64,000 nt of DNA from Bacteroidota bacterium (GTDB lineage Bacteria > Bacteroidota > Bacteroidia > Chitinophagales > Chitinophagaceae). Under the pieces are notes generated by a model. That model worked only from the letters and a program-made list of their open reading frames with translations, made no database searches and was not told where the DNA came from. Positions 17,997 to 25,074 of the stretch are shown in pieces (the first letter of the stretch is position 1; every line of letters begins with the position of its first letter). The stretch lies in the NCBI GenBank assembly GCA_018266775.1, contig JAFDZS010000011.1, positions 441,245 through 505,244 on the forward strand, read 5' to 3'. Both the position numbers and the translations under genes were made by a program.

Positions 17997-19352
17997 ATGT
18001 GGCTTAACAATATTCTGGAAACGATCGGCCATACGCCGCTTATTAAACTGAATAAAATCACTGAAAATTTACCTTGTACTGTGTTGGCCAAAGTGGAATA
18101 CTTTAACCCCGGCAACAGTATTAAAGACCGCATGGCTTTGAAAATGCTGGAAGTGGCAGAACAGGAAGGCAAGATCAAACCAGGAGGCACCATCATTGAG
18201 GGTACCAGCGGCAATACCGGCATGGGCCTGGCATTAGCGGCCTGTGTAAAAGGATACAAATGCATTTTTACCACTACCGACAAACAATCCAAAGAAAAGG
18301 CCGATATACTGAAAGCCGTAGGCGCTGAAGTGATTGTATGCCCCACCAATGTGGACCCGGACGATCCACGCAGTTATTATTCCGTAAGTAAAAGGCTGGC
18401 CACTGAAGTGCCCAACAGCTGGTACGTAAACCAATATGATAACCTGGCCAACAGGCTGGCACATTATGAACAAACCGGCCCGGAGATATGGGAACAAACC
18501 GAAGGAAAAATAACACACCTTGTTGTGGCAGCCGGTACCGGCGGTACTATTGTAGGAACGGCGCAATACCTGAAAGAAAAAAATCCGAACATAAAAGTAT
18601 GGGCCATTGATACCTATGGTTCGCTGCTGAAAAAATATTTTGACACCGGAGAGATTGATCACAAGGAAGTGTACCCGTACATCAGCGAAGGTTTTGGTGA
18701 AGACTTTGTGCCCGCCAATTATGATATGCGTGTGATTGATGCGTTCACCAAAGTAACTGATAAAGACGGCGCCATTATGGCCCGCCGTATTGCAAAAGAA
18801 GAAGGCATGTTTTGCGGTTACAGCGCCGGCAGTTGTTTGCAGGGTTTAATGCAGATGAAAAACGAACTGAAAAAAGATGATGTGGTGGTATTGATCTTTC
18901 ACGACCATGGCAGCCGTTACGTAGCCAAAATATATAACGACCAGTGGATGATGGAAAGAGGTTTTCTGGAAGTAAAAACTTTTAAAGACCTTGTCAGTGG
19001 CCGCGGCACCAAAAAGCTGGTAACCGTTACCGGTAACCAAACCGTACAGGAAGCAATTGAACTCATGAAGAAGTATGATATTGAAAATATCCCGGTGATG
19101 GAAGGAGAAAATAATGCCGGTTCTATTTCCGAGGGCGGTTTATTCAATAAAATACTGAACAATGCAGAGATCAAAAACCAAACTGTGGAATCTGTAATGG
19201 AAAAACCATACCCCGAAGTGGCTTTCGATACACCTGTTGAACGTTTGAGTGCCTATATTACCAAAGAGAATGGCGCTGTTTTAAGCCGCGATGAAAGTGG
19301 TTCATATCACATTGTAACCAAATACGACATTATTCAAAGCCTGACCAAATAA
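17997..19352 (+). CDS. Cystathionine beta-synthase (PLP enzyme with CBS domains)
   Basis: 451 residues. The fold type II PLP domain (1-315) begins NILETIGHTPLIKL, with the PLP lysine Lys43 in NPGNSIKDR, the substrate/phosphate loop EGTSGNTG and the glycine loop AAGTGGT. The C-terminal third holds a pair of CBS domains (VTGNQTVQEAIELM; YPEVAFDTPVERL), as in eukaryotic-type cystathionine beta-synthase and unlike plain cysteine synthase. It should condense serine and homocysteine to cystathionine, or make cysteine from O-acetylserine in some relatives. It is monocistronic, with its own promoter box and terminator. Confidence 0.92.
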   Translation: MWLNNILETIGHTPLIKLNKITENLPCTVLAKVEYFNPGNSIKDRMALKMLEVAEQEGKIKPGGTIIEGTSGNTGMGLALAACVKGYKCIFTTTDKQSKEKADILKAVGAEVIVCPTNVDPDDPRSYYSVSKRLATEVPNSWYVNQYDNLANRLAHYEQTGPEIWEQTEGKITHLVVAAGTGGTIVGTAQYLKEKNPNIKVWAIDTYGSLLKKYFDTGEIDHKEVYPYISEGFGEDFVPANYDMRVIDAFTKVTDKDGAIMARRIAKEEGMFCGYSAGSCLQGLMQMKNELKKDDVVVLIFHDHGSRYVAKIYNDQWMMERGFLEVKTFKDLVSGRGTKKLVTVTGNQTVQEAIELMKKYDIENIPVMEGENNAGSISEGGLFNKILNNAEIKNQTVESVMEKPYPEVAFDTPVERLSAYITKENGAVLSRDESGSYHIVTKYDIIQSLTK

Positions 19353-19392
19353 ACAGGAAACGTTTTTTTACGATTGGCTAAAAAGCCCGTCA

Positions 19393-19422
19393 GTGCTGCA
19401 TTTGAACGATGCAGCACTTTTT
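19393..19422 (+). terminator. Intrinsic terminator of the CBS gene
   Basis: GTGCTGCAT (19393-19401) and ATGCAGCAC (19409-19417) form a perfect 9-bp stem with a 7-base loop, followed by TTTTTAT. Confidence 0.92.
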
Positions 19423-19554
19423 ATATTAGCAGGATTTTCCATGCCGGCATCGTAAAACTACGATACTTTTTTTCGTAGGTCTCCTATCGCAAAAACGCAG
19501 GTATTACGATTTGCACAGTAAATACAATAACCTGAAAAAAGAGCAATACCGCTC

Positions 19555-19585
19555 TTGTACACCATTGCAATCTGTTGCATCTTTG
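19555..19585 (+). promoter_or_regulatory. Predicted promoter of ncRNA copy A
   Basis: TTG at 19555-19557, 20 bases, then CATCTTTG at 19578-19585 (seven of eight to TAnnTTTG by counting the fixed and free positions). Spacing and boxes are identical in copy B. Confidence 0.65.
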
Positions 19586-20100
19586 TGTCAGAAGTTGATT
19601 GATAGGAATTAAATATCAATCATTATCCAAAAATCCTGAAGAAGCCAAAAGAACTCAATCCAATGTTTGTGAATAACCAAAATAATCCAGTATCAGTCAA
19701 CTTCTATTTTTACACAAAGAATTAAAACCTAAATAAAAAATTCGAACCTGTTAAAAACTGTAACGTCCAAAGAAAAACCAAAGAAAACTGATCTGATTCC
19801 TATAGAAAACGAAGAAACCAATATCCTGAGCCTATGCTGTAAAAAGCGATGATGGCCGAAAGACCAGAGAAAACCAATATCCAATGCCTGATTTGTACCA
19901 ACGAAGACGGCGCCAAAAACCAAACCAAACCAATATCCTAGCCTATGCCGTAACAAGCGATGATGGCTGAAAAAGAAAAGACCTTTGAAACCGGATTACA
20001 TTATTTAAGCGATGCAACCTTACCTGGTCAGCGCTTAGGAAACTGATCCAAAACATTCCTGTTTAAAACCGACTAGTGCTTGGTTGGTTCACAAAAAGTT

Positions 20101-20146
20101 ACTTCCATAAGTATTTGATCCGTCAAATGTTTATGGAAGTTTTTTA
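20101..20146 (+). terminator. Terminator of ncRNA copy A
   Basis: ACTTCCATAA (20101-20110) pairs with TTATGGAAGT (20131-20140). An inner stem ATTTGA/TCAAAT extends it. TTTTTTATTT follows. Confidence 0.93.
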
Positions 20147-20283
20147 TTTATGTAATTGCTTGCTTTTCATTTCGCATTCGTAAAACTACGATAGCTTTTT
20201 TCGTAAGTCCCCTACCGTAATCAACGCATCATTTACGATTTCAACAGTAAATACTTTAACCCGAAAAAAGAGCAATAACGCTC

Positions 20284-20314
20284 TTGTACACCAATATATT
20301 CTGTTGCATCTTTG
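20284..20314 (+). promoter_or_regulatory. Predicted promoter of ncRNA copy B
   Basis: TTG at 20284-20286, 20 bases, then CATCTTTG at 20307-20314; same boxes and spacing as in copy A. Confidence 0.65.
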
Positions 20315-20757
20315 TACCAGAAGTTGATTGATAGGAATTAATATCAATCTTATCCAATACCTTGAAAAAGCTGAATGAAATCTATCCAATATTTTTGAAA
20401 AGACCTTAAAACAATCCAATATCAGTCAACTTCTTTTTAGATTATATAACACCACACAGTATATGTTCTAAAACCTGTAAAAAACCGAGACGAATTAATA
20501 TCCTGCTGTTATGCTGTAAAAAGCAATGATGGCAACGAAAAACCAAAGAAGACCAATATCCTGCCTGTAAAAAGGCTGAAAAACCGAAGAGCGTTATCCA
20601 ATATCCCAGGCCTATGCCCTTAAAAGCGATGATGGCCGAAATGAAAAGACCACTGAAACACCGGATTACATTATTTAAATTATTCTGACCGAATAATTGG
20701 TAACAATCCCGGAACCCATGTAAACACCGACTAGTGCTTGGTTGGTCACAAAAATTT

Positions 20758-20804
20758 ACTTCCATAGTAGTTTGTTTTGGCAAACGATTATGGAAGTTTT
20801 TTTA
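20758..20804 (+). terminator. Terminator of ncRNA copy B
   Basis: ACTTCCATA and TATGGAAGT close a hairpin with an inner TTTG/CAAA pairing, followed by TTTTTTTAT. The outer arms are the same as in copy A while the inner stem differs. Confidence 0.9.
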
Positions 20805-20820
20805 TGCACTACATTTACTT

Positions 20821-21609
20821 ATGTTTTTGAAAGAAGATCAGTTATTGCCACTTTATCCTCAACGTATCGTATCCCTGGTACCTTCTGTTACTGAATTACT
20901 GTATACTTTAGGTTTGAACGAAGAAACGGTGGGCATTACTAAATTCTGTGTTCACCCTAAAGAATGGTTTCGCACCAAACCACGAATGGGTGGAACCAAA
21001 AGTGTACATACAGGCGCTGTAAAGCGTGCCAATCCGCAACTGATCATTGCCAATAAGGAAGAAAATGTAAAAGAACAGGTGGAAACGCTGGCAAAAGAGT
21101 ATCCCGTATTACTCACTGATGTGAATGACTGTGAAACCGCGTTGCAAACCATACTCCATATTGGAAACATTACAGGCAAATCAATTACAGCAACACAACT
21201 CACAGATGATATAAGAAACCGCTTTGCCACAATGAAAAAATTTACGCCTCTTTTGCCTGCTGCCTATTTAATCTGGAATGAACCGTATATGACCATTGGC
21301 GGAGACACTTTTATCAGTGATATGATGCAGCATTGCGGGTTGATCAATGTTTTTGCAGATGAAAAAAGATACCCTGTTATTACCCCCGAAATACTGAAAG
21401 AAAAAAACTGTGCGCTGATTTTGCTTTCCAGCGAGCCCTACCCTTTCAAACAAAAACATATCGACATATTACAAAAAAATTTGCCGGGGGTAAATATTCA
21501 GCTCGCAGATGGCGAATTGTTCAGCTGGTATGGAAGCCGTATGCTGTTGCTGCCCGAATATATGAAGAAGGTAAACAGTGAATGGGCAATGATGAATCGT
21601 GAATCGTGA
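20821..21609 (+). CDS. Helical-backbone metal receptor (BtuF/TroA-like), no signal peptide
   Basis: 262 residues from the ATG at 20821; the longer frame would run through the ncRNA terminator. The sequence fits class III periplasmic binding proteins for vitamin B12 or iron complexes: QRIVSLVPSVTELLYTLGL at the N-terminus, VGITKFCVHP, a long linking helix (ITATQLTDDIRNRF) and GGDTFISDMMQHCGL. There is no signal peptide or lipobox with this start, unlike transport-linked BtuF. No permease or ATPase gene is adjacent. The last residues (MMNRES) are encoded by an ATGAATCGTGAATCG-type repeat that also supplies the stop codon. Confidence 0.85.
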   Translation: MFLKEDQLLPLYPQRIVSLVPSVTELLYTLGLNEETVGITKFCVHPKEWFRTKPRMGGTKSVHTGAVKRANPQLIIANKEENVKEQVETLAKEYPVLLTDVNDCETALQTILHIGNITGKSITATQLTDDIRNRFATMKKFTPLLPAAYLIWNEPYMTIGGDTFISDMMQHCGLINVFADEKRYPVITPEILKEKNCALILLSSEPYPFKQKHIDILQKNLPGVNIQLADGELFSWYGSRMLLLPEYMKKVNSEWAMMNRES

Positions 21610-21720
21610 ATCGTCAATGGTGAAAACGTTAACTGGTATATTGGTTAATTAGTTTAAAAATTAATTCGTGTTATCCCAATTCCTGCATCCTGATTCCCAA
21701 ATCCTAAATCATCCATCCCG
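21598..21720. repeat. Low-complexity intergenic repeat tract
   Basis: Short near-repeats (GAATCGTGAATCGTCAATGG; CAATTCCTGCATCCTGATTC) fill the gap between the metal-receptor gene and fba. The phrase TTAATTAGTT...AATTCGTGTTATCCCAAT is an approximate reverse complement of the phrases after smpB (24963-25022). Confidence 0.6.
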
Positions 21721-21742
21721 TATGCATTTCCCAACCATTCCT

Positions 21743-21750
21743 TACATTTG
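21743..21750 (+). promoter_or_regulatory. Bacteroidota -7 box for fba
   Basis: TACATTTG, an exact TAnnTTTG match, 17 bases before the ATG at 21768, which implies a very short leader. Confidence 0.6.
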
Positions 21751-21767
21751 CAAAAAACATATCACTT

Positions 21768-22835
21768 ATGAGTAAATACAGTTCGGGCGTTTTATTTGGT
21801 GCTGAATTACAGGCACTGTACAATGATGCAAAAAATAACAACTTTGCTTTGCCTGCAGTTAACACTATCGGTACAAATACAATTAATGCAGTACTGGAAA
21901 CAGCTGCTAAAGTAAATTCCCCGGTGATCATACAATTCAGTAATGGTGGTGCACAGTTCATTGCCGGTAAAGGTATGCCCAACGATAAGTTACAGGGTAA
22001 TATTTCCGGTGGTGTTTCCGGTGCTTTGCATATTCACAATGTAGCCAAATATTACGGCGTTCCTGTTGTTTTACACACGGATCATGCTGCAAAAAAATGG
22101 TTGCCCTGGATCAGTGGTTTGCTGGATGCCGGCGAACAGTATTTTAAAGAAAAAGGCCAGCCTTTATTCAGCTCCCACATGCTGGATCTGTCAGAAGAAC
22201 CGATTGAAGAAAACATTGCCACTTCAGTTGAATTTTACAAACGCATGGCACCGTTAGGTATGAGTATTGAAATTGAACTGGGTGTTACCGGCGGTGAAGA
22301 AGATGGTGTGGATAACAGCGATGTGGATAATGATAAACTGTATACTCAACCCGCTCACGTAGCGTATGCGTATGAACAATTAGGTAAAGTTGGCCCTATG
22401 TTTACAGTGGCTGCTGCATTTGGAAATGTGCATGGCGTATATAAACCAGGCAACGTACAACTGAGACCGGAAATATTGCACAACAGCCAGGTGTATATTG
22501 AAAAAGAATTGAAAACAGGCCCTAAACCCGTTTACTTCGTGTTCCATGGTGGCAGCGGTTCGCCGCAAAGCCAGATCAGGGAAGCCATTGGTTACGGGGC
22601 TATAAAAATGAATATTGATACTGATTTGCAGTGGGCATTCTGGGAAGGCGTATTGAATAATTATAAAAAGAATGAAGCTTACCTGCAGGGTCAGCTGGGC
22701 AACCCTGAAGGGCCAGATTCTCCAAACAAAAAATATTACGACCCAAGGGTATGGTTACGTAAAGGCGAGGAAAGTTTTTGCAAAAGGCTTGAGGAAGCCT
22801 TTACCGATTTGAACTGCATTAACAGGAATGCATAA
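21768..22835 (+). CDS. fbaA: Class II fructose-bisphosphate aldolase
   Basis: 355 residues, the usual length of the class IIA enzyme. Zinc ligands lie in VLHTDHAAKKW, in EIELGVTGGEEDGVDN, and in AAFGNVHGVYKPGN and VFHGGSGSP. The phosphate-binding end reads GAIKMNIDTDLQWAFW. It splits fructose 1,6-bisphosphate into dihydroxyacetone phosphate and glyceraldehyde 3-phosphate in glycolysis, and works in reverse for gluconeogenesis. It is followed 58 bases later by accD on the same strand. Confidence 0.96.
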   Translation: MSKYSSGVLFGAELQALYNDAKNNNFALPAVNTIGTNTINAVLETAAKVNSPVIIQFSNGGAQFIAGKGMPNDKLQGNISGGVSGALHIHNVAKYYGVPVVLHTDHAAKKWLPWISGLLDAGEQYFKEKGQPLFSSHMLDLSEEPIEENIATSVEFYKRMAPLGMSIEIELGVTGGEEDGVDNSDVDNDKLYTQPAHVAYAYEQLGKVGPMFTVAAAFGNVHGVYKPGNVQLRPEILHNSQVYIEKELKTGPKPVYFVFHGGSGSPQSQIREAIGYGAIKMNIDTDLQWAFWEGVLNNYKKNEAYLQGQLGNPEGPDSPNKKYYDPRVWLRKGEESFCKRLEEAFTDLNCINRNA

Positions 22836-22893
22836 TACAATGTATTAAATTGCAGGCTGACCCATTAACGATGTTCATTTAAACCTAAATAAA

Positions 22894-23811
22894 ATGAGCC
22901 AAAAGAAAGACGAGGATTTCGACCTTAACCTCACCGGCGAAGAAGGAGAATCGGAGGAAACGAAATCGAGCTGGTTCAAGCGGATTAAAAAAGGAATCCT
23001 TACTTCCACCAAAGATAAAAAAGATGCTCCTGAAGGATTATGGAGTAAATGCCCGAATTGCAAATACACCTGTACGGTATCTGAATTAAGGGAGAATAAA
23101 TTTGTTTGCCCCAAATGCGATCATCATCACCGCATAGGCAGTGAAGCTTATTTTGAGATCATTTTTGACGACAACCAGTACACTGAACTGTTTGCCAACA
23201 TCCGGTCGAAAGATATGCTGGGCTTTACTGATTTAAAGCCTTATCACAAACGGCTGGATGAAACGTATTCCAAAACCGACATTCATGATTCCATCACCGT
23301 TGCCCACGGAAAAGTAAATACACATGACCTGGTGATTGCGTGTATGGATTTTGAATTTATTGGTGGAAGTTTAGGCAGTGTGATGGGTGAAAAGATCTGC
23401 AGGGCCTGCGATTATTGCCTTCAGCACCGCATTCCCTTTATGATCATTAATAAAAGTGGCGGCGCCAGAATGATGGAAAGTGCATTTTCATTAATGCAGC
23501 TGGCCAAAACATCGGGCAAGTTATCACAACTCAGCGATGCGCATATACCATATATTTCCCTGTGCACCGATCCTACATTTGGCGGAACCACAGCATCATT
23601 TGCCATGCTGGGTGATGTAATTTGTGGCGAACCGGGGGCATTGATTGGTTTTGCAGGACCAAGGGTAATTAAAGAAACGATAAAGAAAGACCTGCCCGAA
23701 GGTTTTCAGCGCAGCGAATTTCTTTTGGAACACGGCTTCCTGGATTTTATTATTCCCAGGAAGGAACTAAAAGAAAAATTAGCCACACTGCTGCTGCTCT
23801 TTAAAAGCTAA
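22894..23811 (+). CDS. accD: Acetyl-CoA carboxylase carboxyltransferase subunit beta
   Basis: 305 residues. The zinc ribbon is CPNCKYTC...CPKC at about 51-73. The crotonase-like carboxyltransferase core includes SGGARMMES and [13 protein letters not shown], then [11 protein letters not shown]. It pairs with AccA to transfer carboxyl from biotin to acetyl-CoA, the first step of fatty-acid synthesis; accA is not in the window. The acidic, Lys-rich N-terminal extension of about 45 residues before the zinc ribbon is typical of Bacteroidota members. Confidence 0.96.
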   Translation: MSQKKDEDFDLNLTGEEGESEETKSSWFKRIKKGILTSTKDKKDAPEGLWSKCPNCKYTCTVSELRENKFVCPKCDHHHRIGSEAYFEIIFDDNQYTELFANIRSKDMLGFTDLKPYHKRLDETYSKTDIHDSITVAHGKVNTHDLVIACMDFEFIGGSLGSVMGEKICRACDYCLQHRIPFMIINKSGGARMMESAFSLMQLAKTSGKLSQLSDAHIPYISLCTDPTFGGTTASFAMLGDVICGEPGALIGFAGPRVIKETIKKDLPEGFQRSEFLLEHGFLDFIIPRKELKEKLATLLLLFKS

Positions 23812-23830
23812 ACCAATTGTATGTATACAC

Positions 23831-23857
23831 ACCCGGAAGCAATTCCGGGTTTTTTTG
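23831..23857 (+). terminator. Intrinsic terminator of accD
   Basis: ACCCGGAA (23831-23838), loop GCAA, TTCCGGGT (23843-23850), then TTTTTTTG. Confidence 0.92.
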
Positions 23858-23895
23858 TACCGTTGAGCTCCAGCTCGACGTAAGAATGCATTTAA

Positions 23896-23945
23896 GTGAG
23901 ACAGAGTCTCACCACCAACTTGTCCTCGTCAGAGACGAGGACAAG
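23896..23945. repeat. Pair of adjacent perfect palindromes
   Basis: GTGAGAC-AGA-GTCTCAC (23896-23912) is followed closely by CTTGTCCTCGTC-AGA-GACGAGGACAAG (23919-23945). Both share the 3-base loop AGA. They are REP-like elements between accD and a VOC gene, outside the accD terminator. Confidence 0.75.
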
Positions 23946-24015
23946 TACTTCACCACCACACAAAAAATATTTACTTTAGTAAAAGCAATCATCACCCACA
24001 TCAACATTAACAACC

Positions 24016-24408
24016 ATGCAACAAAGTTCAGGCTTCGCTCCCCAATTATGGATACCTGCCGGAATTACAGATGTTAGCTTTTATACCAATGCTTTCGGCG
24101 CAAAAGAAATCCGCCGGTTCAGCAATGATGATGGAAGCATTCATGTGGTTGAATTCACCATTCATGACCAGTGCTTTTATGTGCACGAAGTGAATAACCC
24201 CGGTAAATATTTTATTGAACCGGGTAAAGCCAACCATACCACCGTTACCATTGCGTTGTTTGTTGAAGATGTTCATGCAGTGATGGCAGCAGCACTTGCA
24301 GCAGGTGCCACATTGATCATTCCTGCAGAAGACCATTTTTATGGTTTACGGCAGGGCAATATCAGGGATCCATTCGGGCACGACTGGATTATTCAGCAAC
24401 ACATCTGA
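24016..24408 (+). CDS. VOC family (glyoxalase/PhnB-like) protein
   Basis: 130 residues with the paired beta-alpha-beta-beta-beta layout of the vicinal oxygen chelate fold: LWIPAGITDVSFYTNAFGAKEIRRF in the first half and ALFVEDVHAVMAAALAAGATLI in the second, ending with the typical RDPFGHDWIIQQH. It resembles the PhnB-like group, whose substrates are mostly unknown. It sits alone between accD and smpB. A metal-dependent enzyme or small-molecule binder is likely, but the reaction cannot be given. Confidence 0.88.
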   Translation: MQQSSGFAPQLWIPAGITDVSFYTNAFGAKEIRRFSNDDGSIHVVEFTIHDQCFYVHEVNNPGKYFIEPGKANHTTVTIALFVEDVHAVMAAALAAGATLIIPAEDHFYGLRQGNIRDPFGHDWIIQQHI

Positions 24409-24461
24409 ATGTCAGCTGCAATTTTAGTATTGCTGAAACAGCTACAAATAAACAACTGAGT

Positions 24462-24469
24462 TACCTTTG
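24462..24469 (+). promoter_or_regulatory. Bacteroidota -7 box for smpB
   Basis: TACCTTTG, exact TAnnTTTG, ends 15 bases before the TTG start of smpB. The transcript would begin only a few bases before the start codon. Confidence 0.6.
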
Positions 24470-24484
24470 CCGAAAATTTGACGT

Positions 24485-24922
24485 TTGGAAATCAGTAACA
24501 GAAAGGCATACCACGATTATTTTTTTGACGCTACTTATGTGGCAGGCATTGTATTATCCGGCACTGAGATCAAGAGCCTTCGTGCAGGCAAAGCCAGTTT
24601 TAACGACAGCTATTGTATTTTTAACCGGGGAGAATTATTTGTAAAGAGCCTGCATATTTCAGAATACGCTTTTGGCACCTACACCAATCACGAACCAATG
24701 CAGGAAAGAAAATTGCTGCTGAATAAAAAAGAATTGCGCAAACTGGAATCGAAGATCAAAGAGAAAGGCTACTCCATCATACCGCTAAAATTATTTCTTA
24801 CTGATAAAGGATGGTTTAAACTGGAAATAGGACTGGGTAAAGGAAAGAAAAACTACGACAAACGCGATACTATTAAAGCACGGGATGCTGACAGGGATGT
24901 AAAGCGGAAGTATGGGTTGTGA
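24485..24922 (+). CDS. smpB: SsrA-binding protein SmpB, TTG start
   Basis: 145 residues that cover the full SmpB family: NRKAYHDYFFDATYVAGIVLSGTEIKSLR, the FNDSYCIF strand, RKLLLNKKEL and the basic C-terminal tail KNYDKRDTIKARDADRDVKRKYG. SmpB delivers tmRNA to stalled ribosomes. The start codon must be TTG at 24485, because an in-frame TGA lies at 24479 and the conserved N-terminus begins here. The ssrA gene is not in the window. Confidence 0.95.
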   Translation: MEISNRKAYHDYFFDATYVAGIVLSGTEIKSLRAGKASFNDSYCIFNRGELFVKSLHISEYAFGTYTNHEPMQERKLLLNKKELRKLESKIKEKGYSIIPLKLFLTDKGWFKLEIGLGKGKKNYDKRDTIKARDADRDVKRKYGL

Positions 24923-25074
24923 TGTGGGGATGTCTGATGTAGGATGTCTGATGTAGGATTTAGGGATTGGGATAACACGAATTTTTACGAATTACACGAA
25001 TTAACTAATTAACCAGTTAACTAATATACCAATAGCTCTATTCACCATTGACAATTCACAATTCACCATTCCCC
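24923..25074. repeat. Low-complexity intergenic repeat tract
   Basis: GATGTCTGATGTAG occurs twice in tandem, then ACGAATTTTTACGAATTACA, then AACTAATTAACCAGTTAACT, then ATTCACCATTGACAATTC and AATTCACCATTCC. These are small direct and inverted near-repeats with no coding frame. Confidence 0.65.

Larger units (their letters stand above)
19447..20146 (+). ncRNA. Candidate large structured non-coding RNA element, copy A
   Basis: No plausible coding frame. From 5' to 3': an inverted repeat CTACGA-N9-TCGTAG (19458-19478); hairpin AAGAGC/GCTCTT (19539-19556); a promoter TTG (19555) -N20- CATCTTTG (19578-19585); then from about 19590 a 15-nt arm AGAAGTTGATTGATA that pairs fully (one G-U) with TATCAGTCAACTTCT (19691-19705), followed by ATTTTT. 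Next come three CCAATATCC motifs at 19818, 19874 and 19930, exactly 56 bases apart, each followed by a GCC...GGC hairpin. The conserved tail GACTAGTGCTTGGTTGGT (20071-20088) leads into a strong terminator (20101-20146). Nearly every block recurs in copy B. If transcribed as one RNA it is about 555 nt. No known RNA family was recognised. Confidence 0.72.
20174..20804 (+). ncRNA. Candidate large structured non-coding RNA element, copy B
   Basis: A diverged tandem duplicate of copy A that starts about 27 bases after A's terminator. It keeps the inverted repeat CTACGA-N9-TCGTAA (20186-20206), the GAGC/GCTC hairpin, the promoter TTG (20284) -N20- CATCTTTG (20307-20314), the 15-nt arms (20319-20333 with 20420-20434), CCAAT repeats at 20354, 20386 and 20416, three AATATCC/hairpin modules (20495, 20553, 20598), the block ACCGGATTACATTATTTAA, the tail GACTAGTGCTTGGTTGGT and its own terminator. 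The middle module is shortened to GCCT-GTAAAA-AGGC, still able to pair. Predicted RNA is about 485 nt. Stems persisting although the sequence has changed argues for RNA structure. Confidence 0.72.

Noticed and set aside
19590..20146. ncRNA copy A as tmRNA, RNase P RNA, SRP RNA or 6S RNA
   Set aside because: No tRNA-like end, no tag reading frame and no recognised conserved core; a tandem duplicate pair is unlike these single-copy RNAs. A 6S-like role for the 5' stem domain alone cannot be excluded.
19729..20783. Minus-strand open frames at 19729-19956, 20186-20419 and 20442-20783 as genes
   Set aside because: Cys/Phe/Tyr-rich translations unlike any neighbour; they run opposite to clear promoters, stems and terminators and are not homologous between the two element copies.
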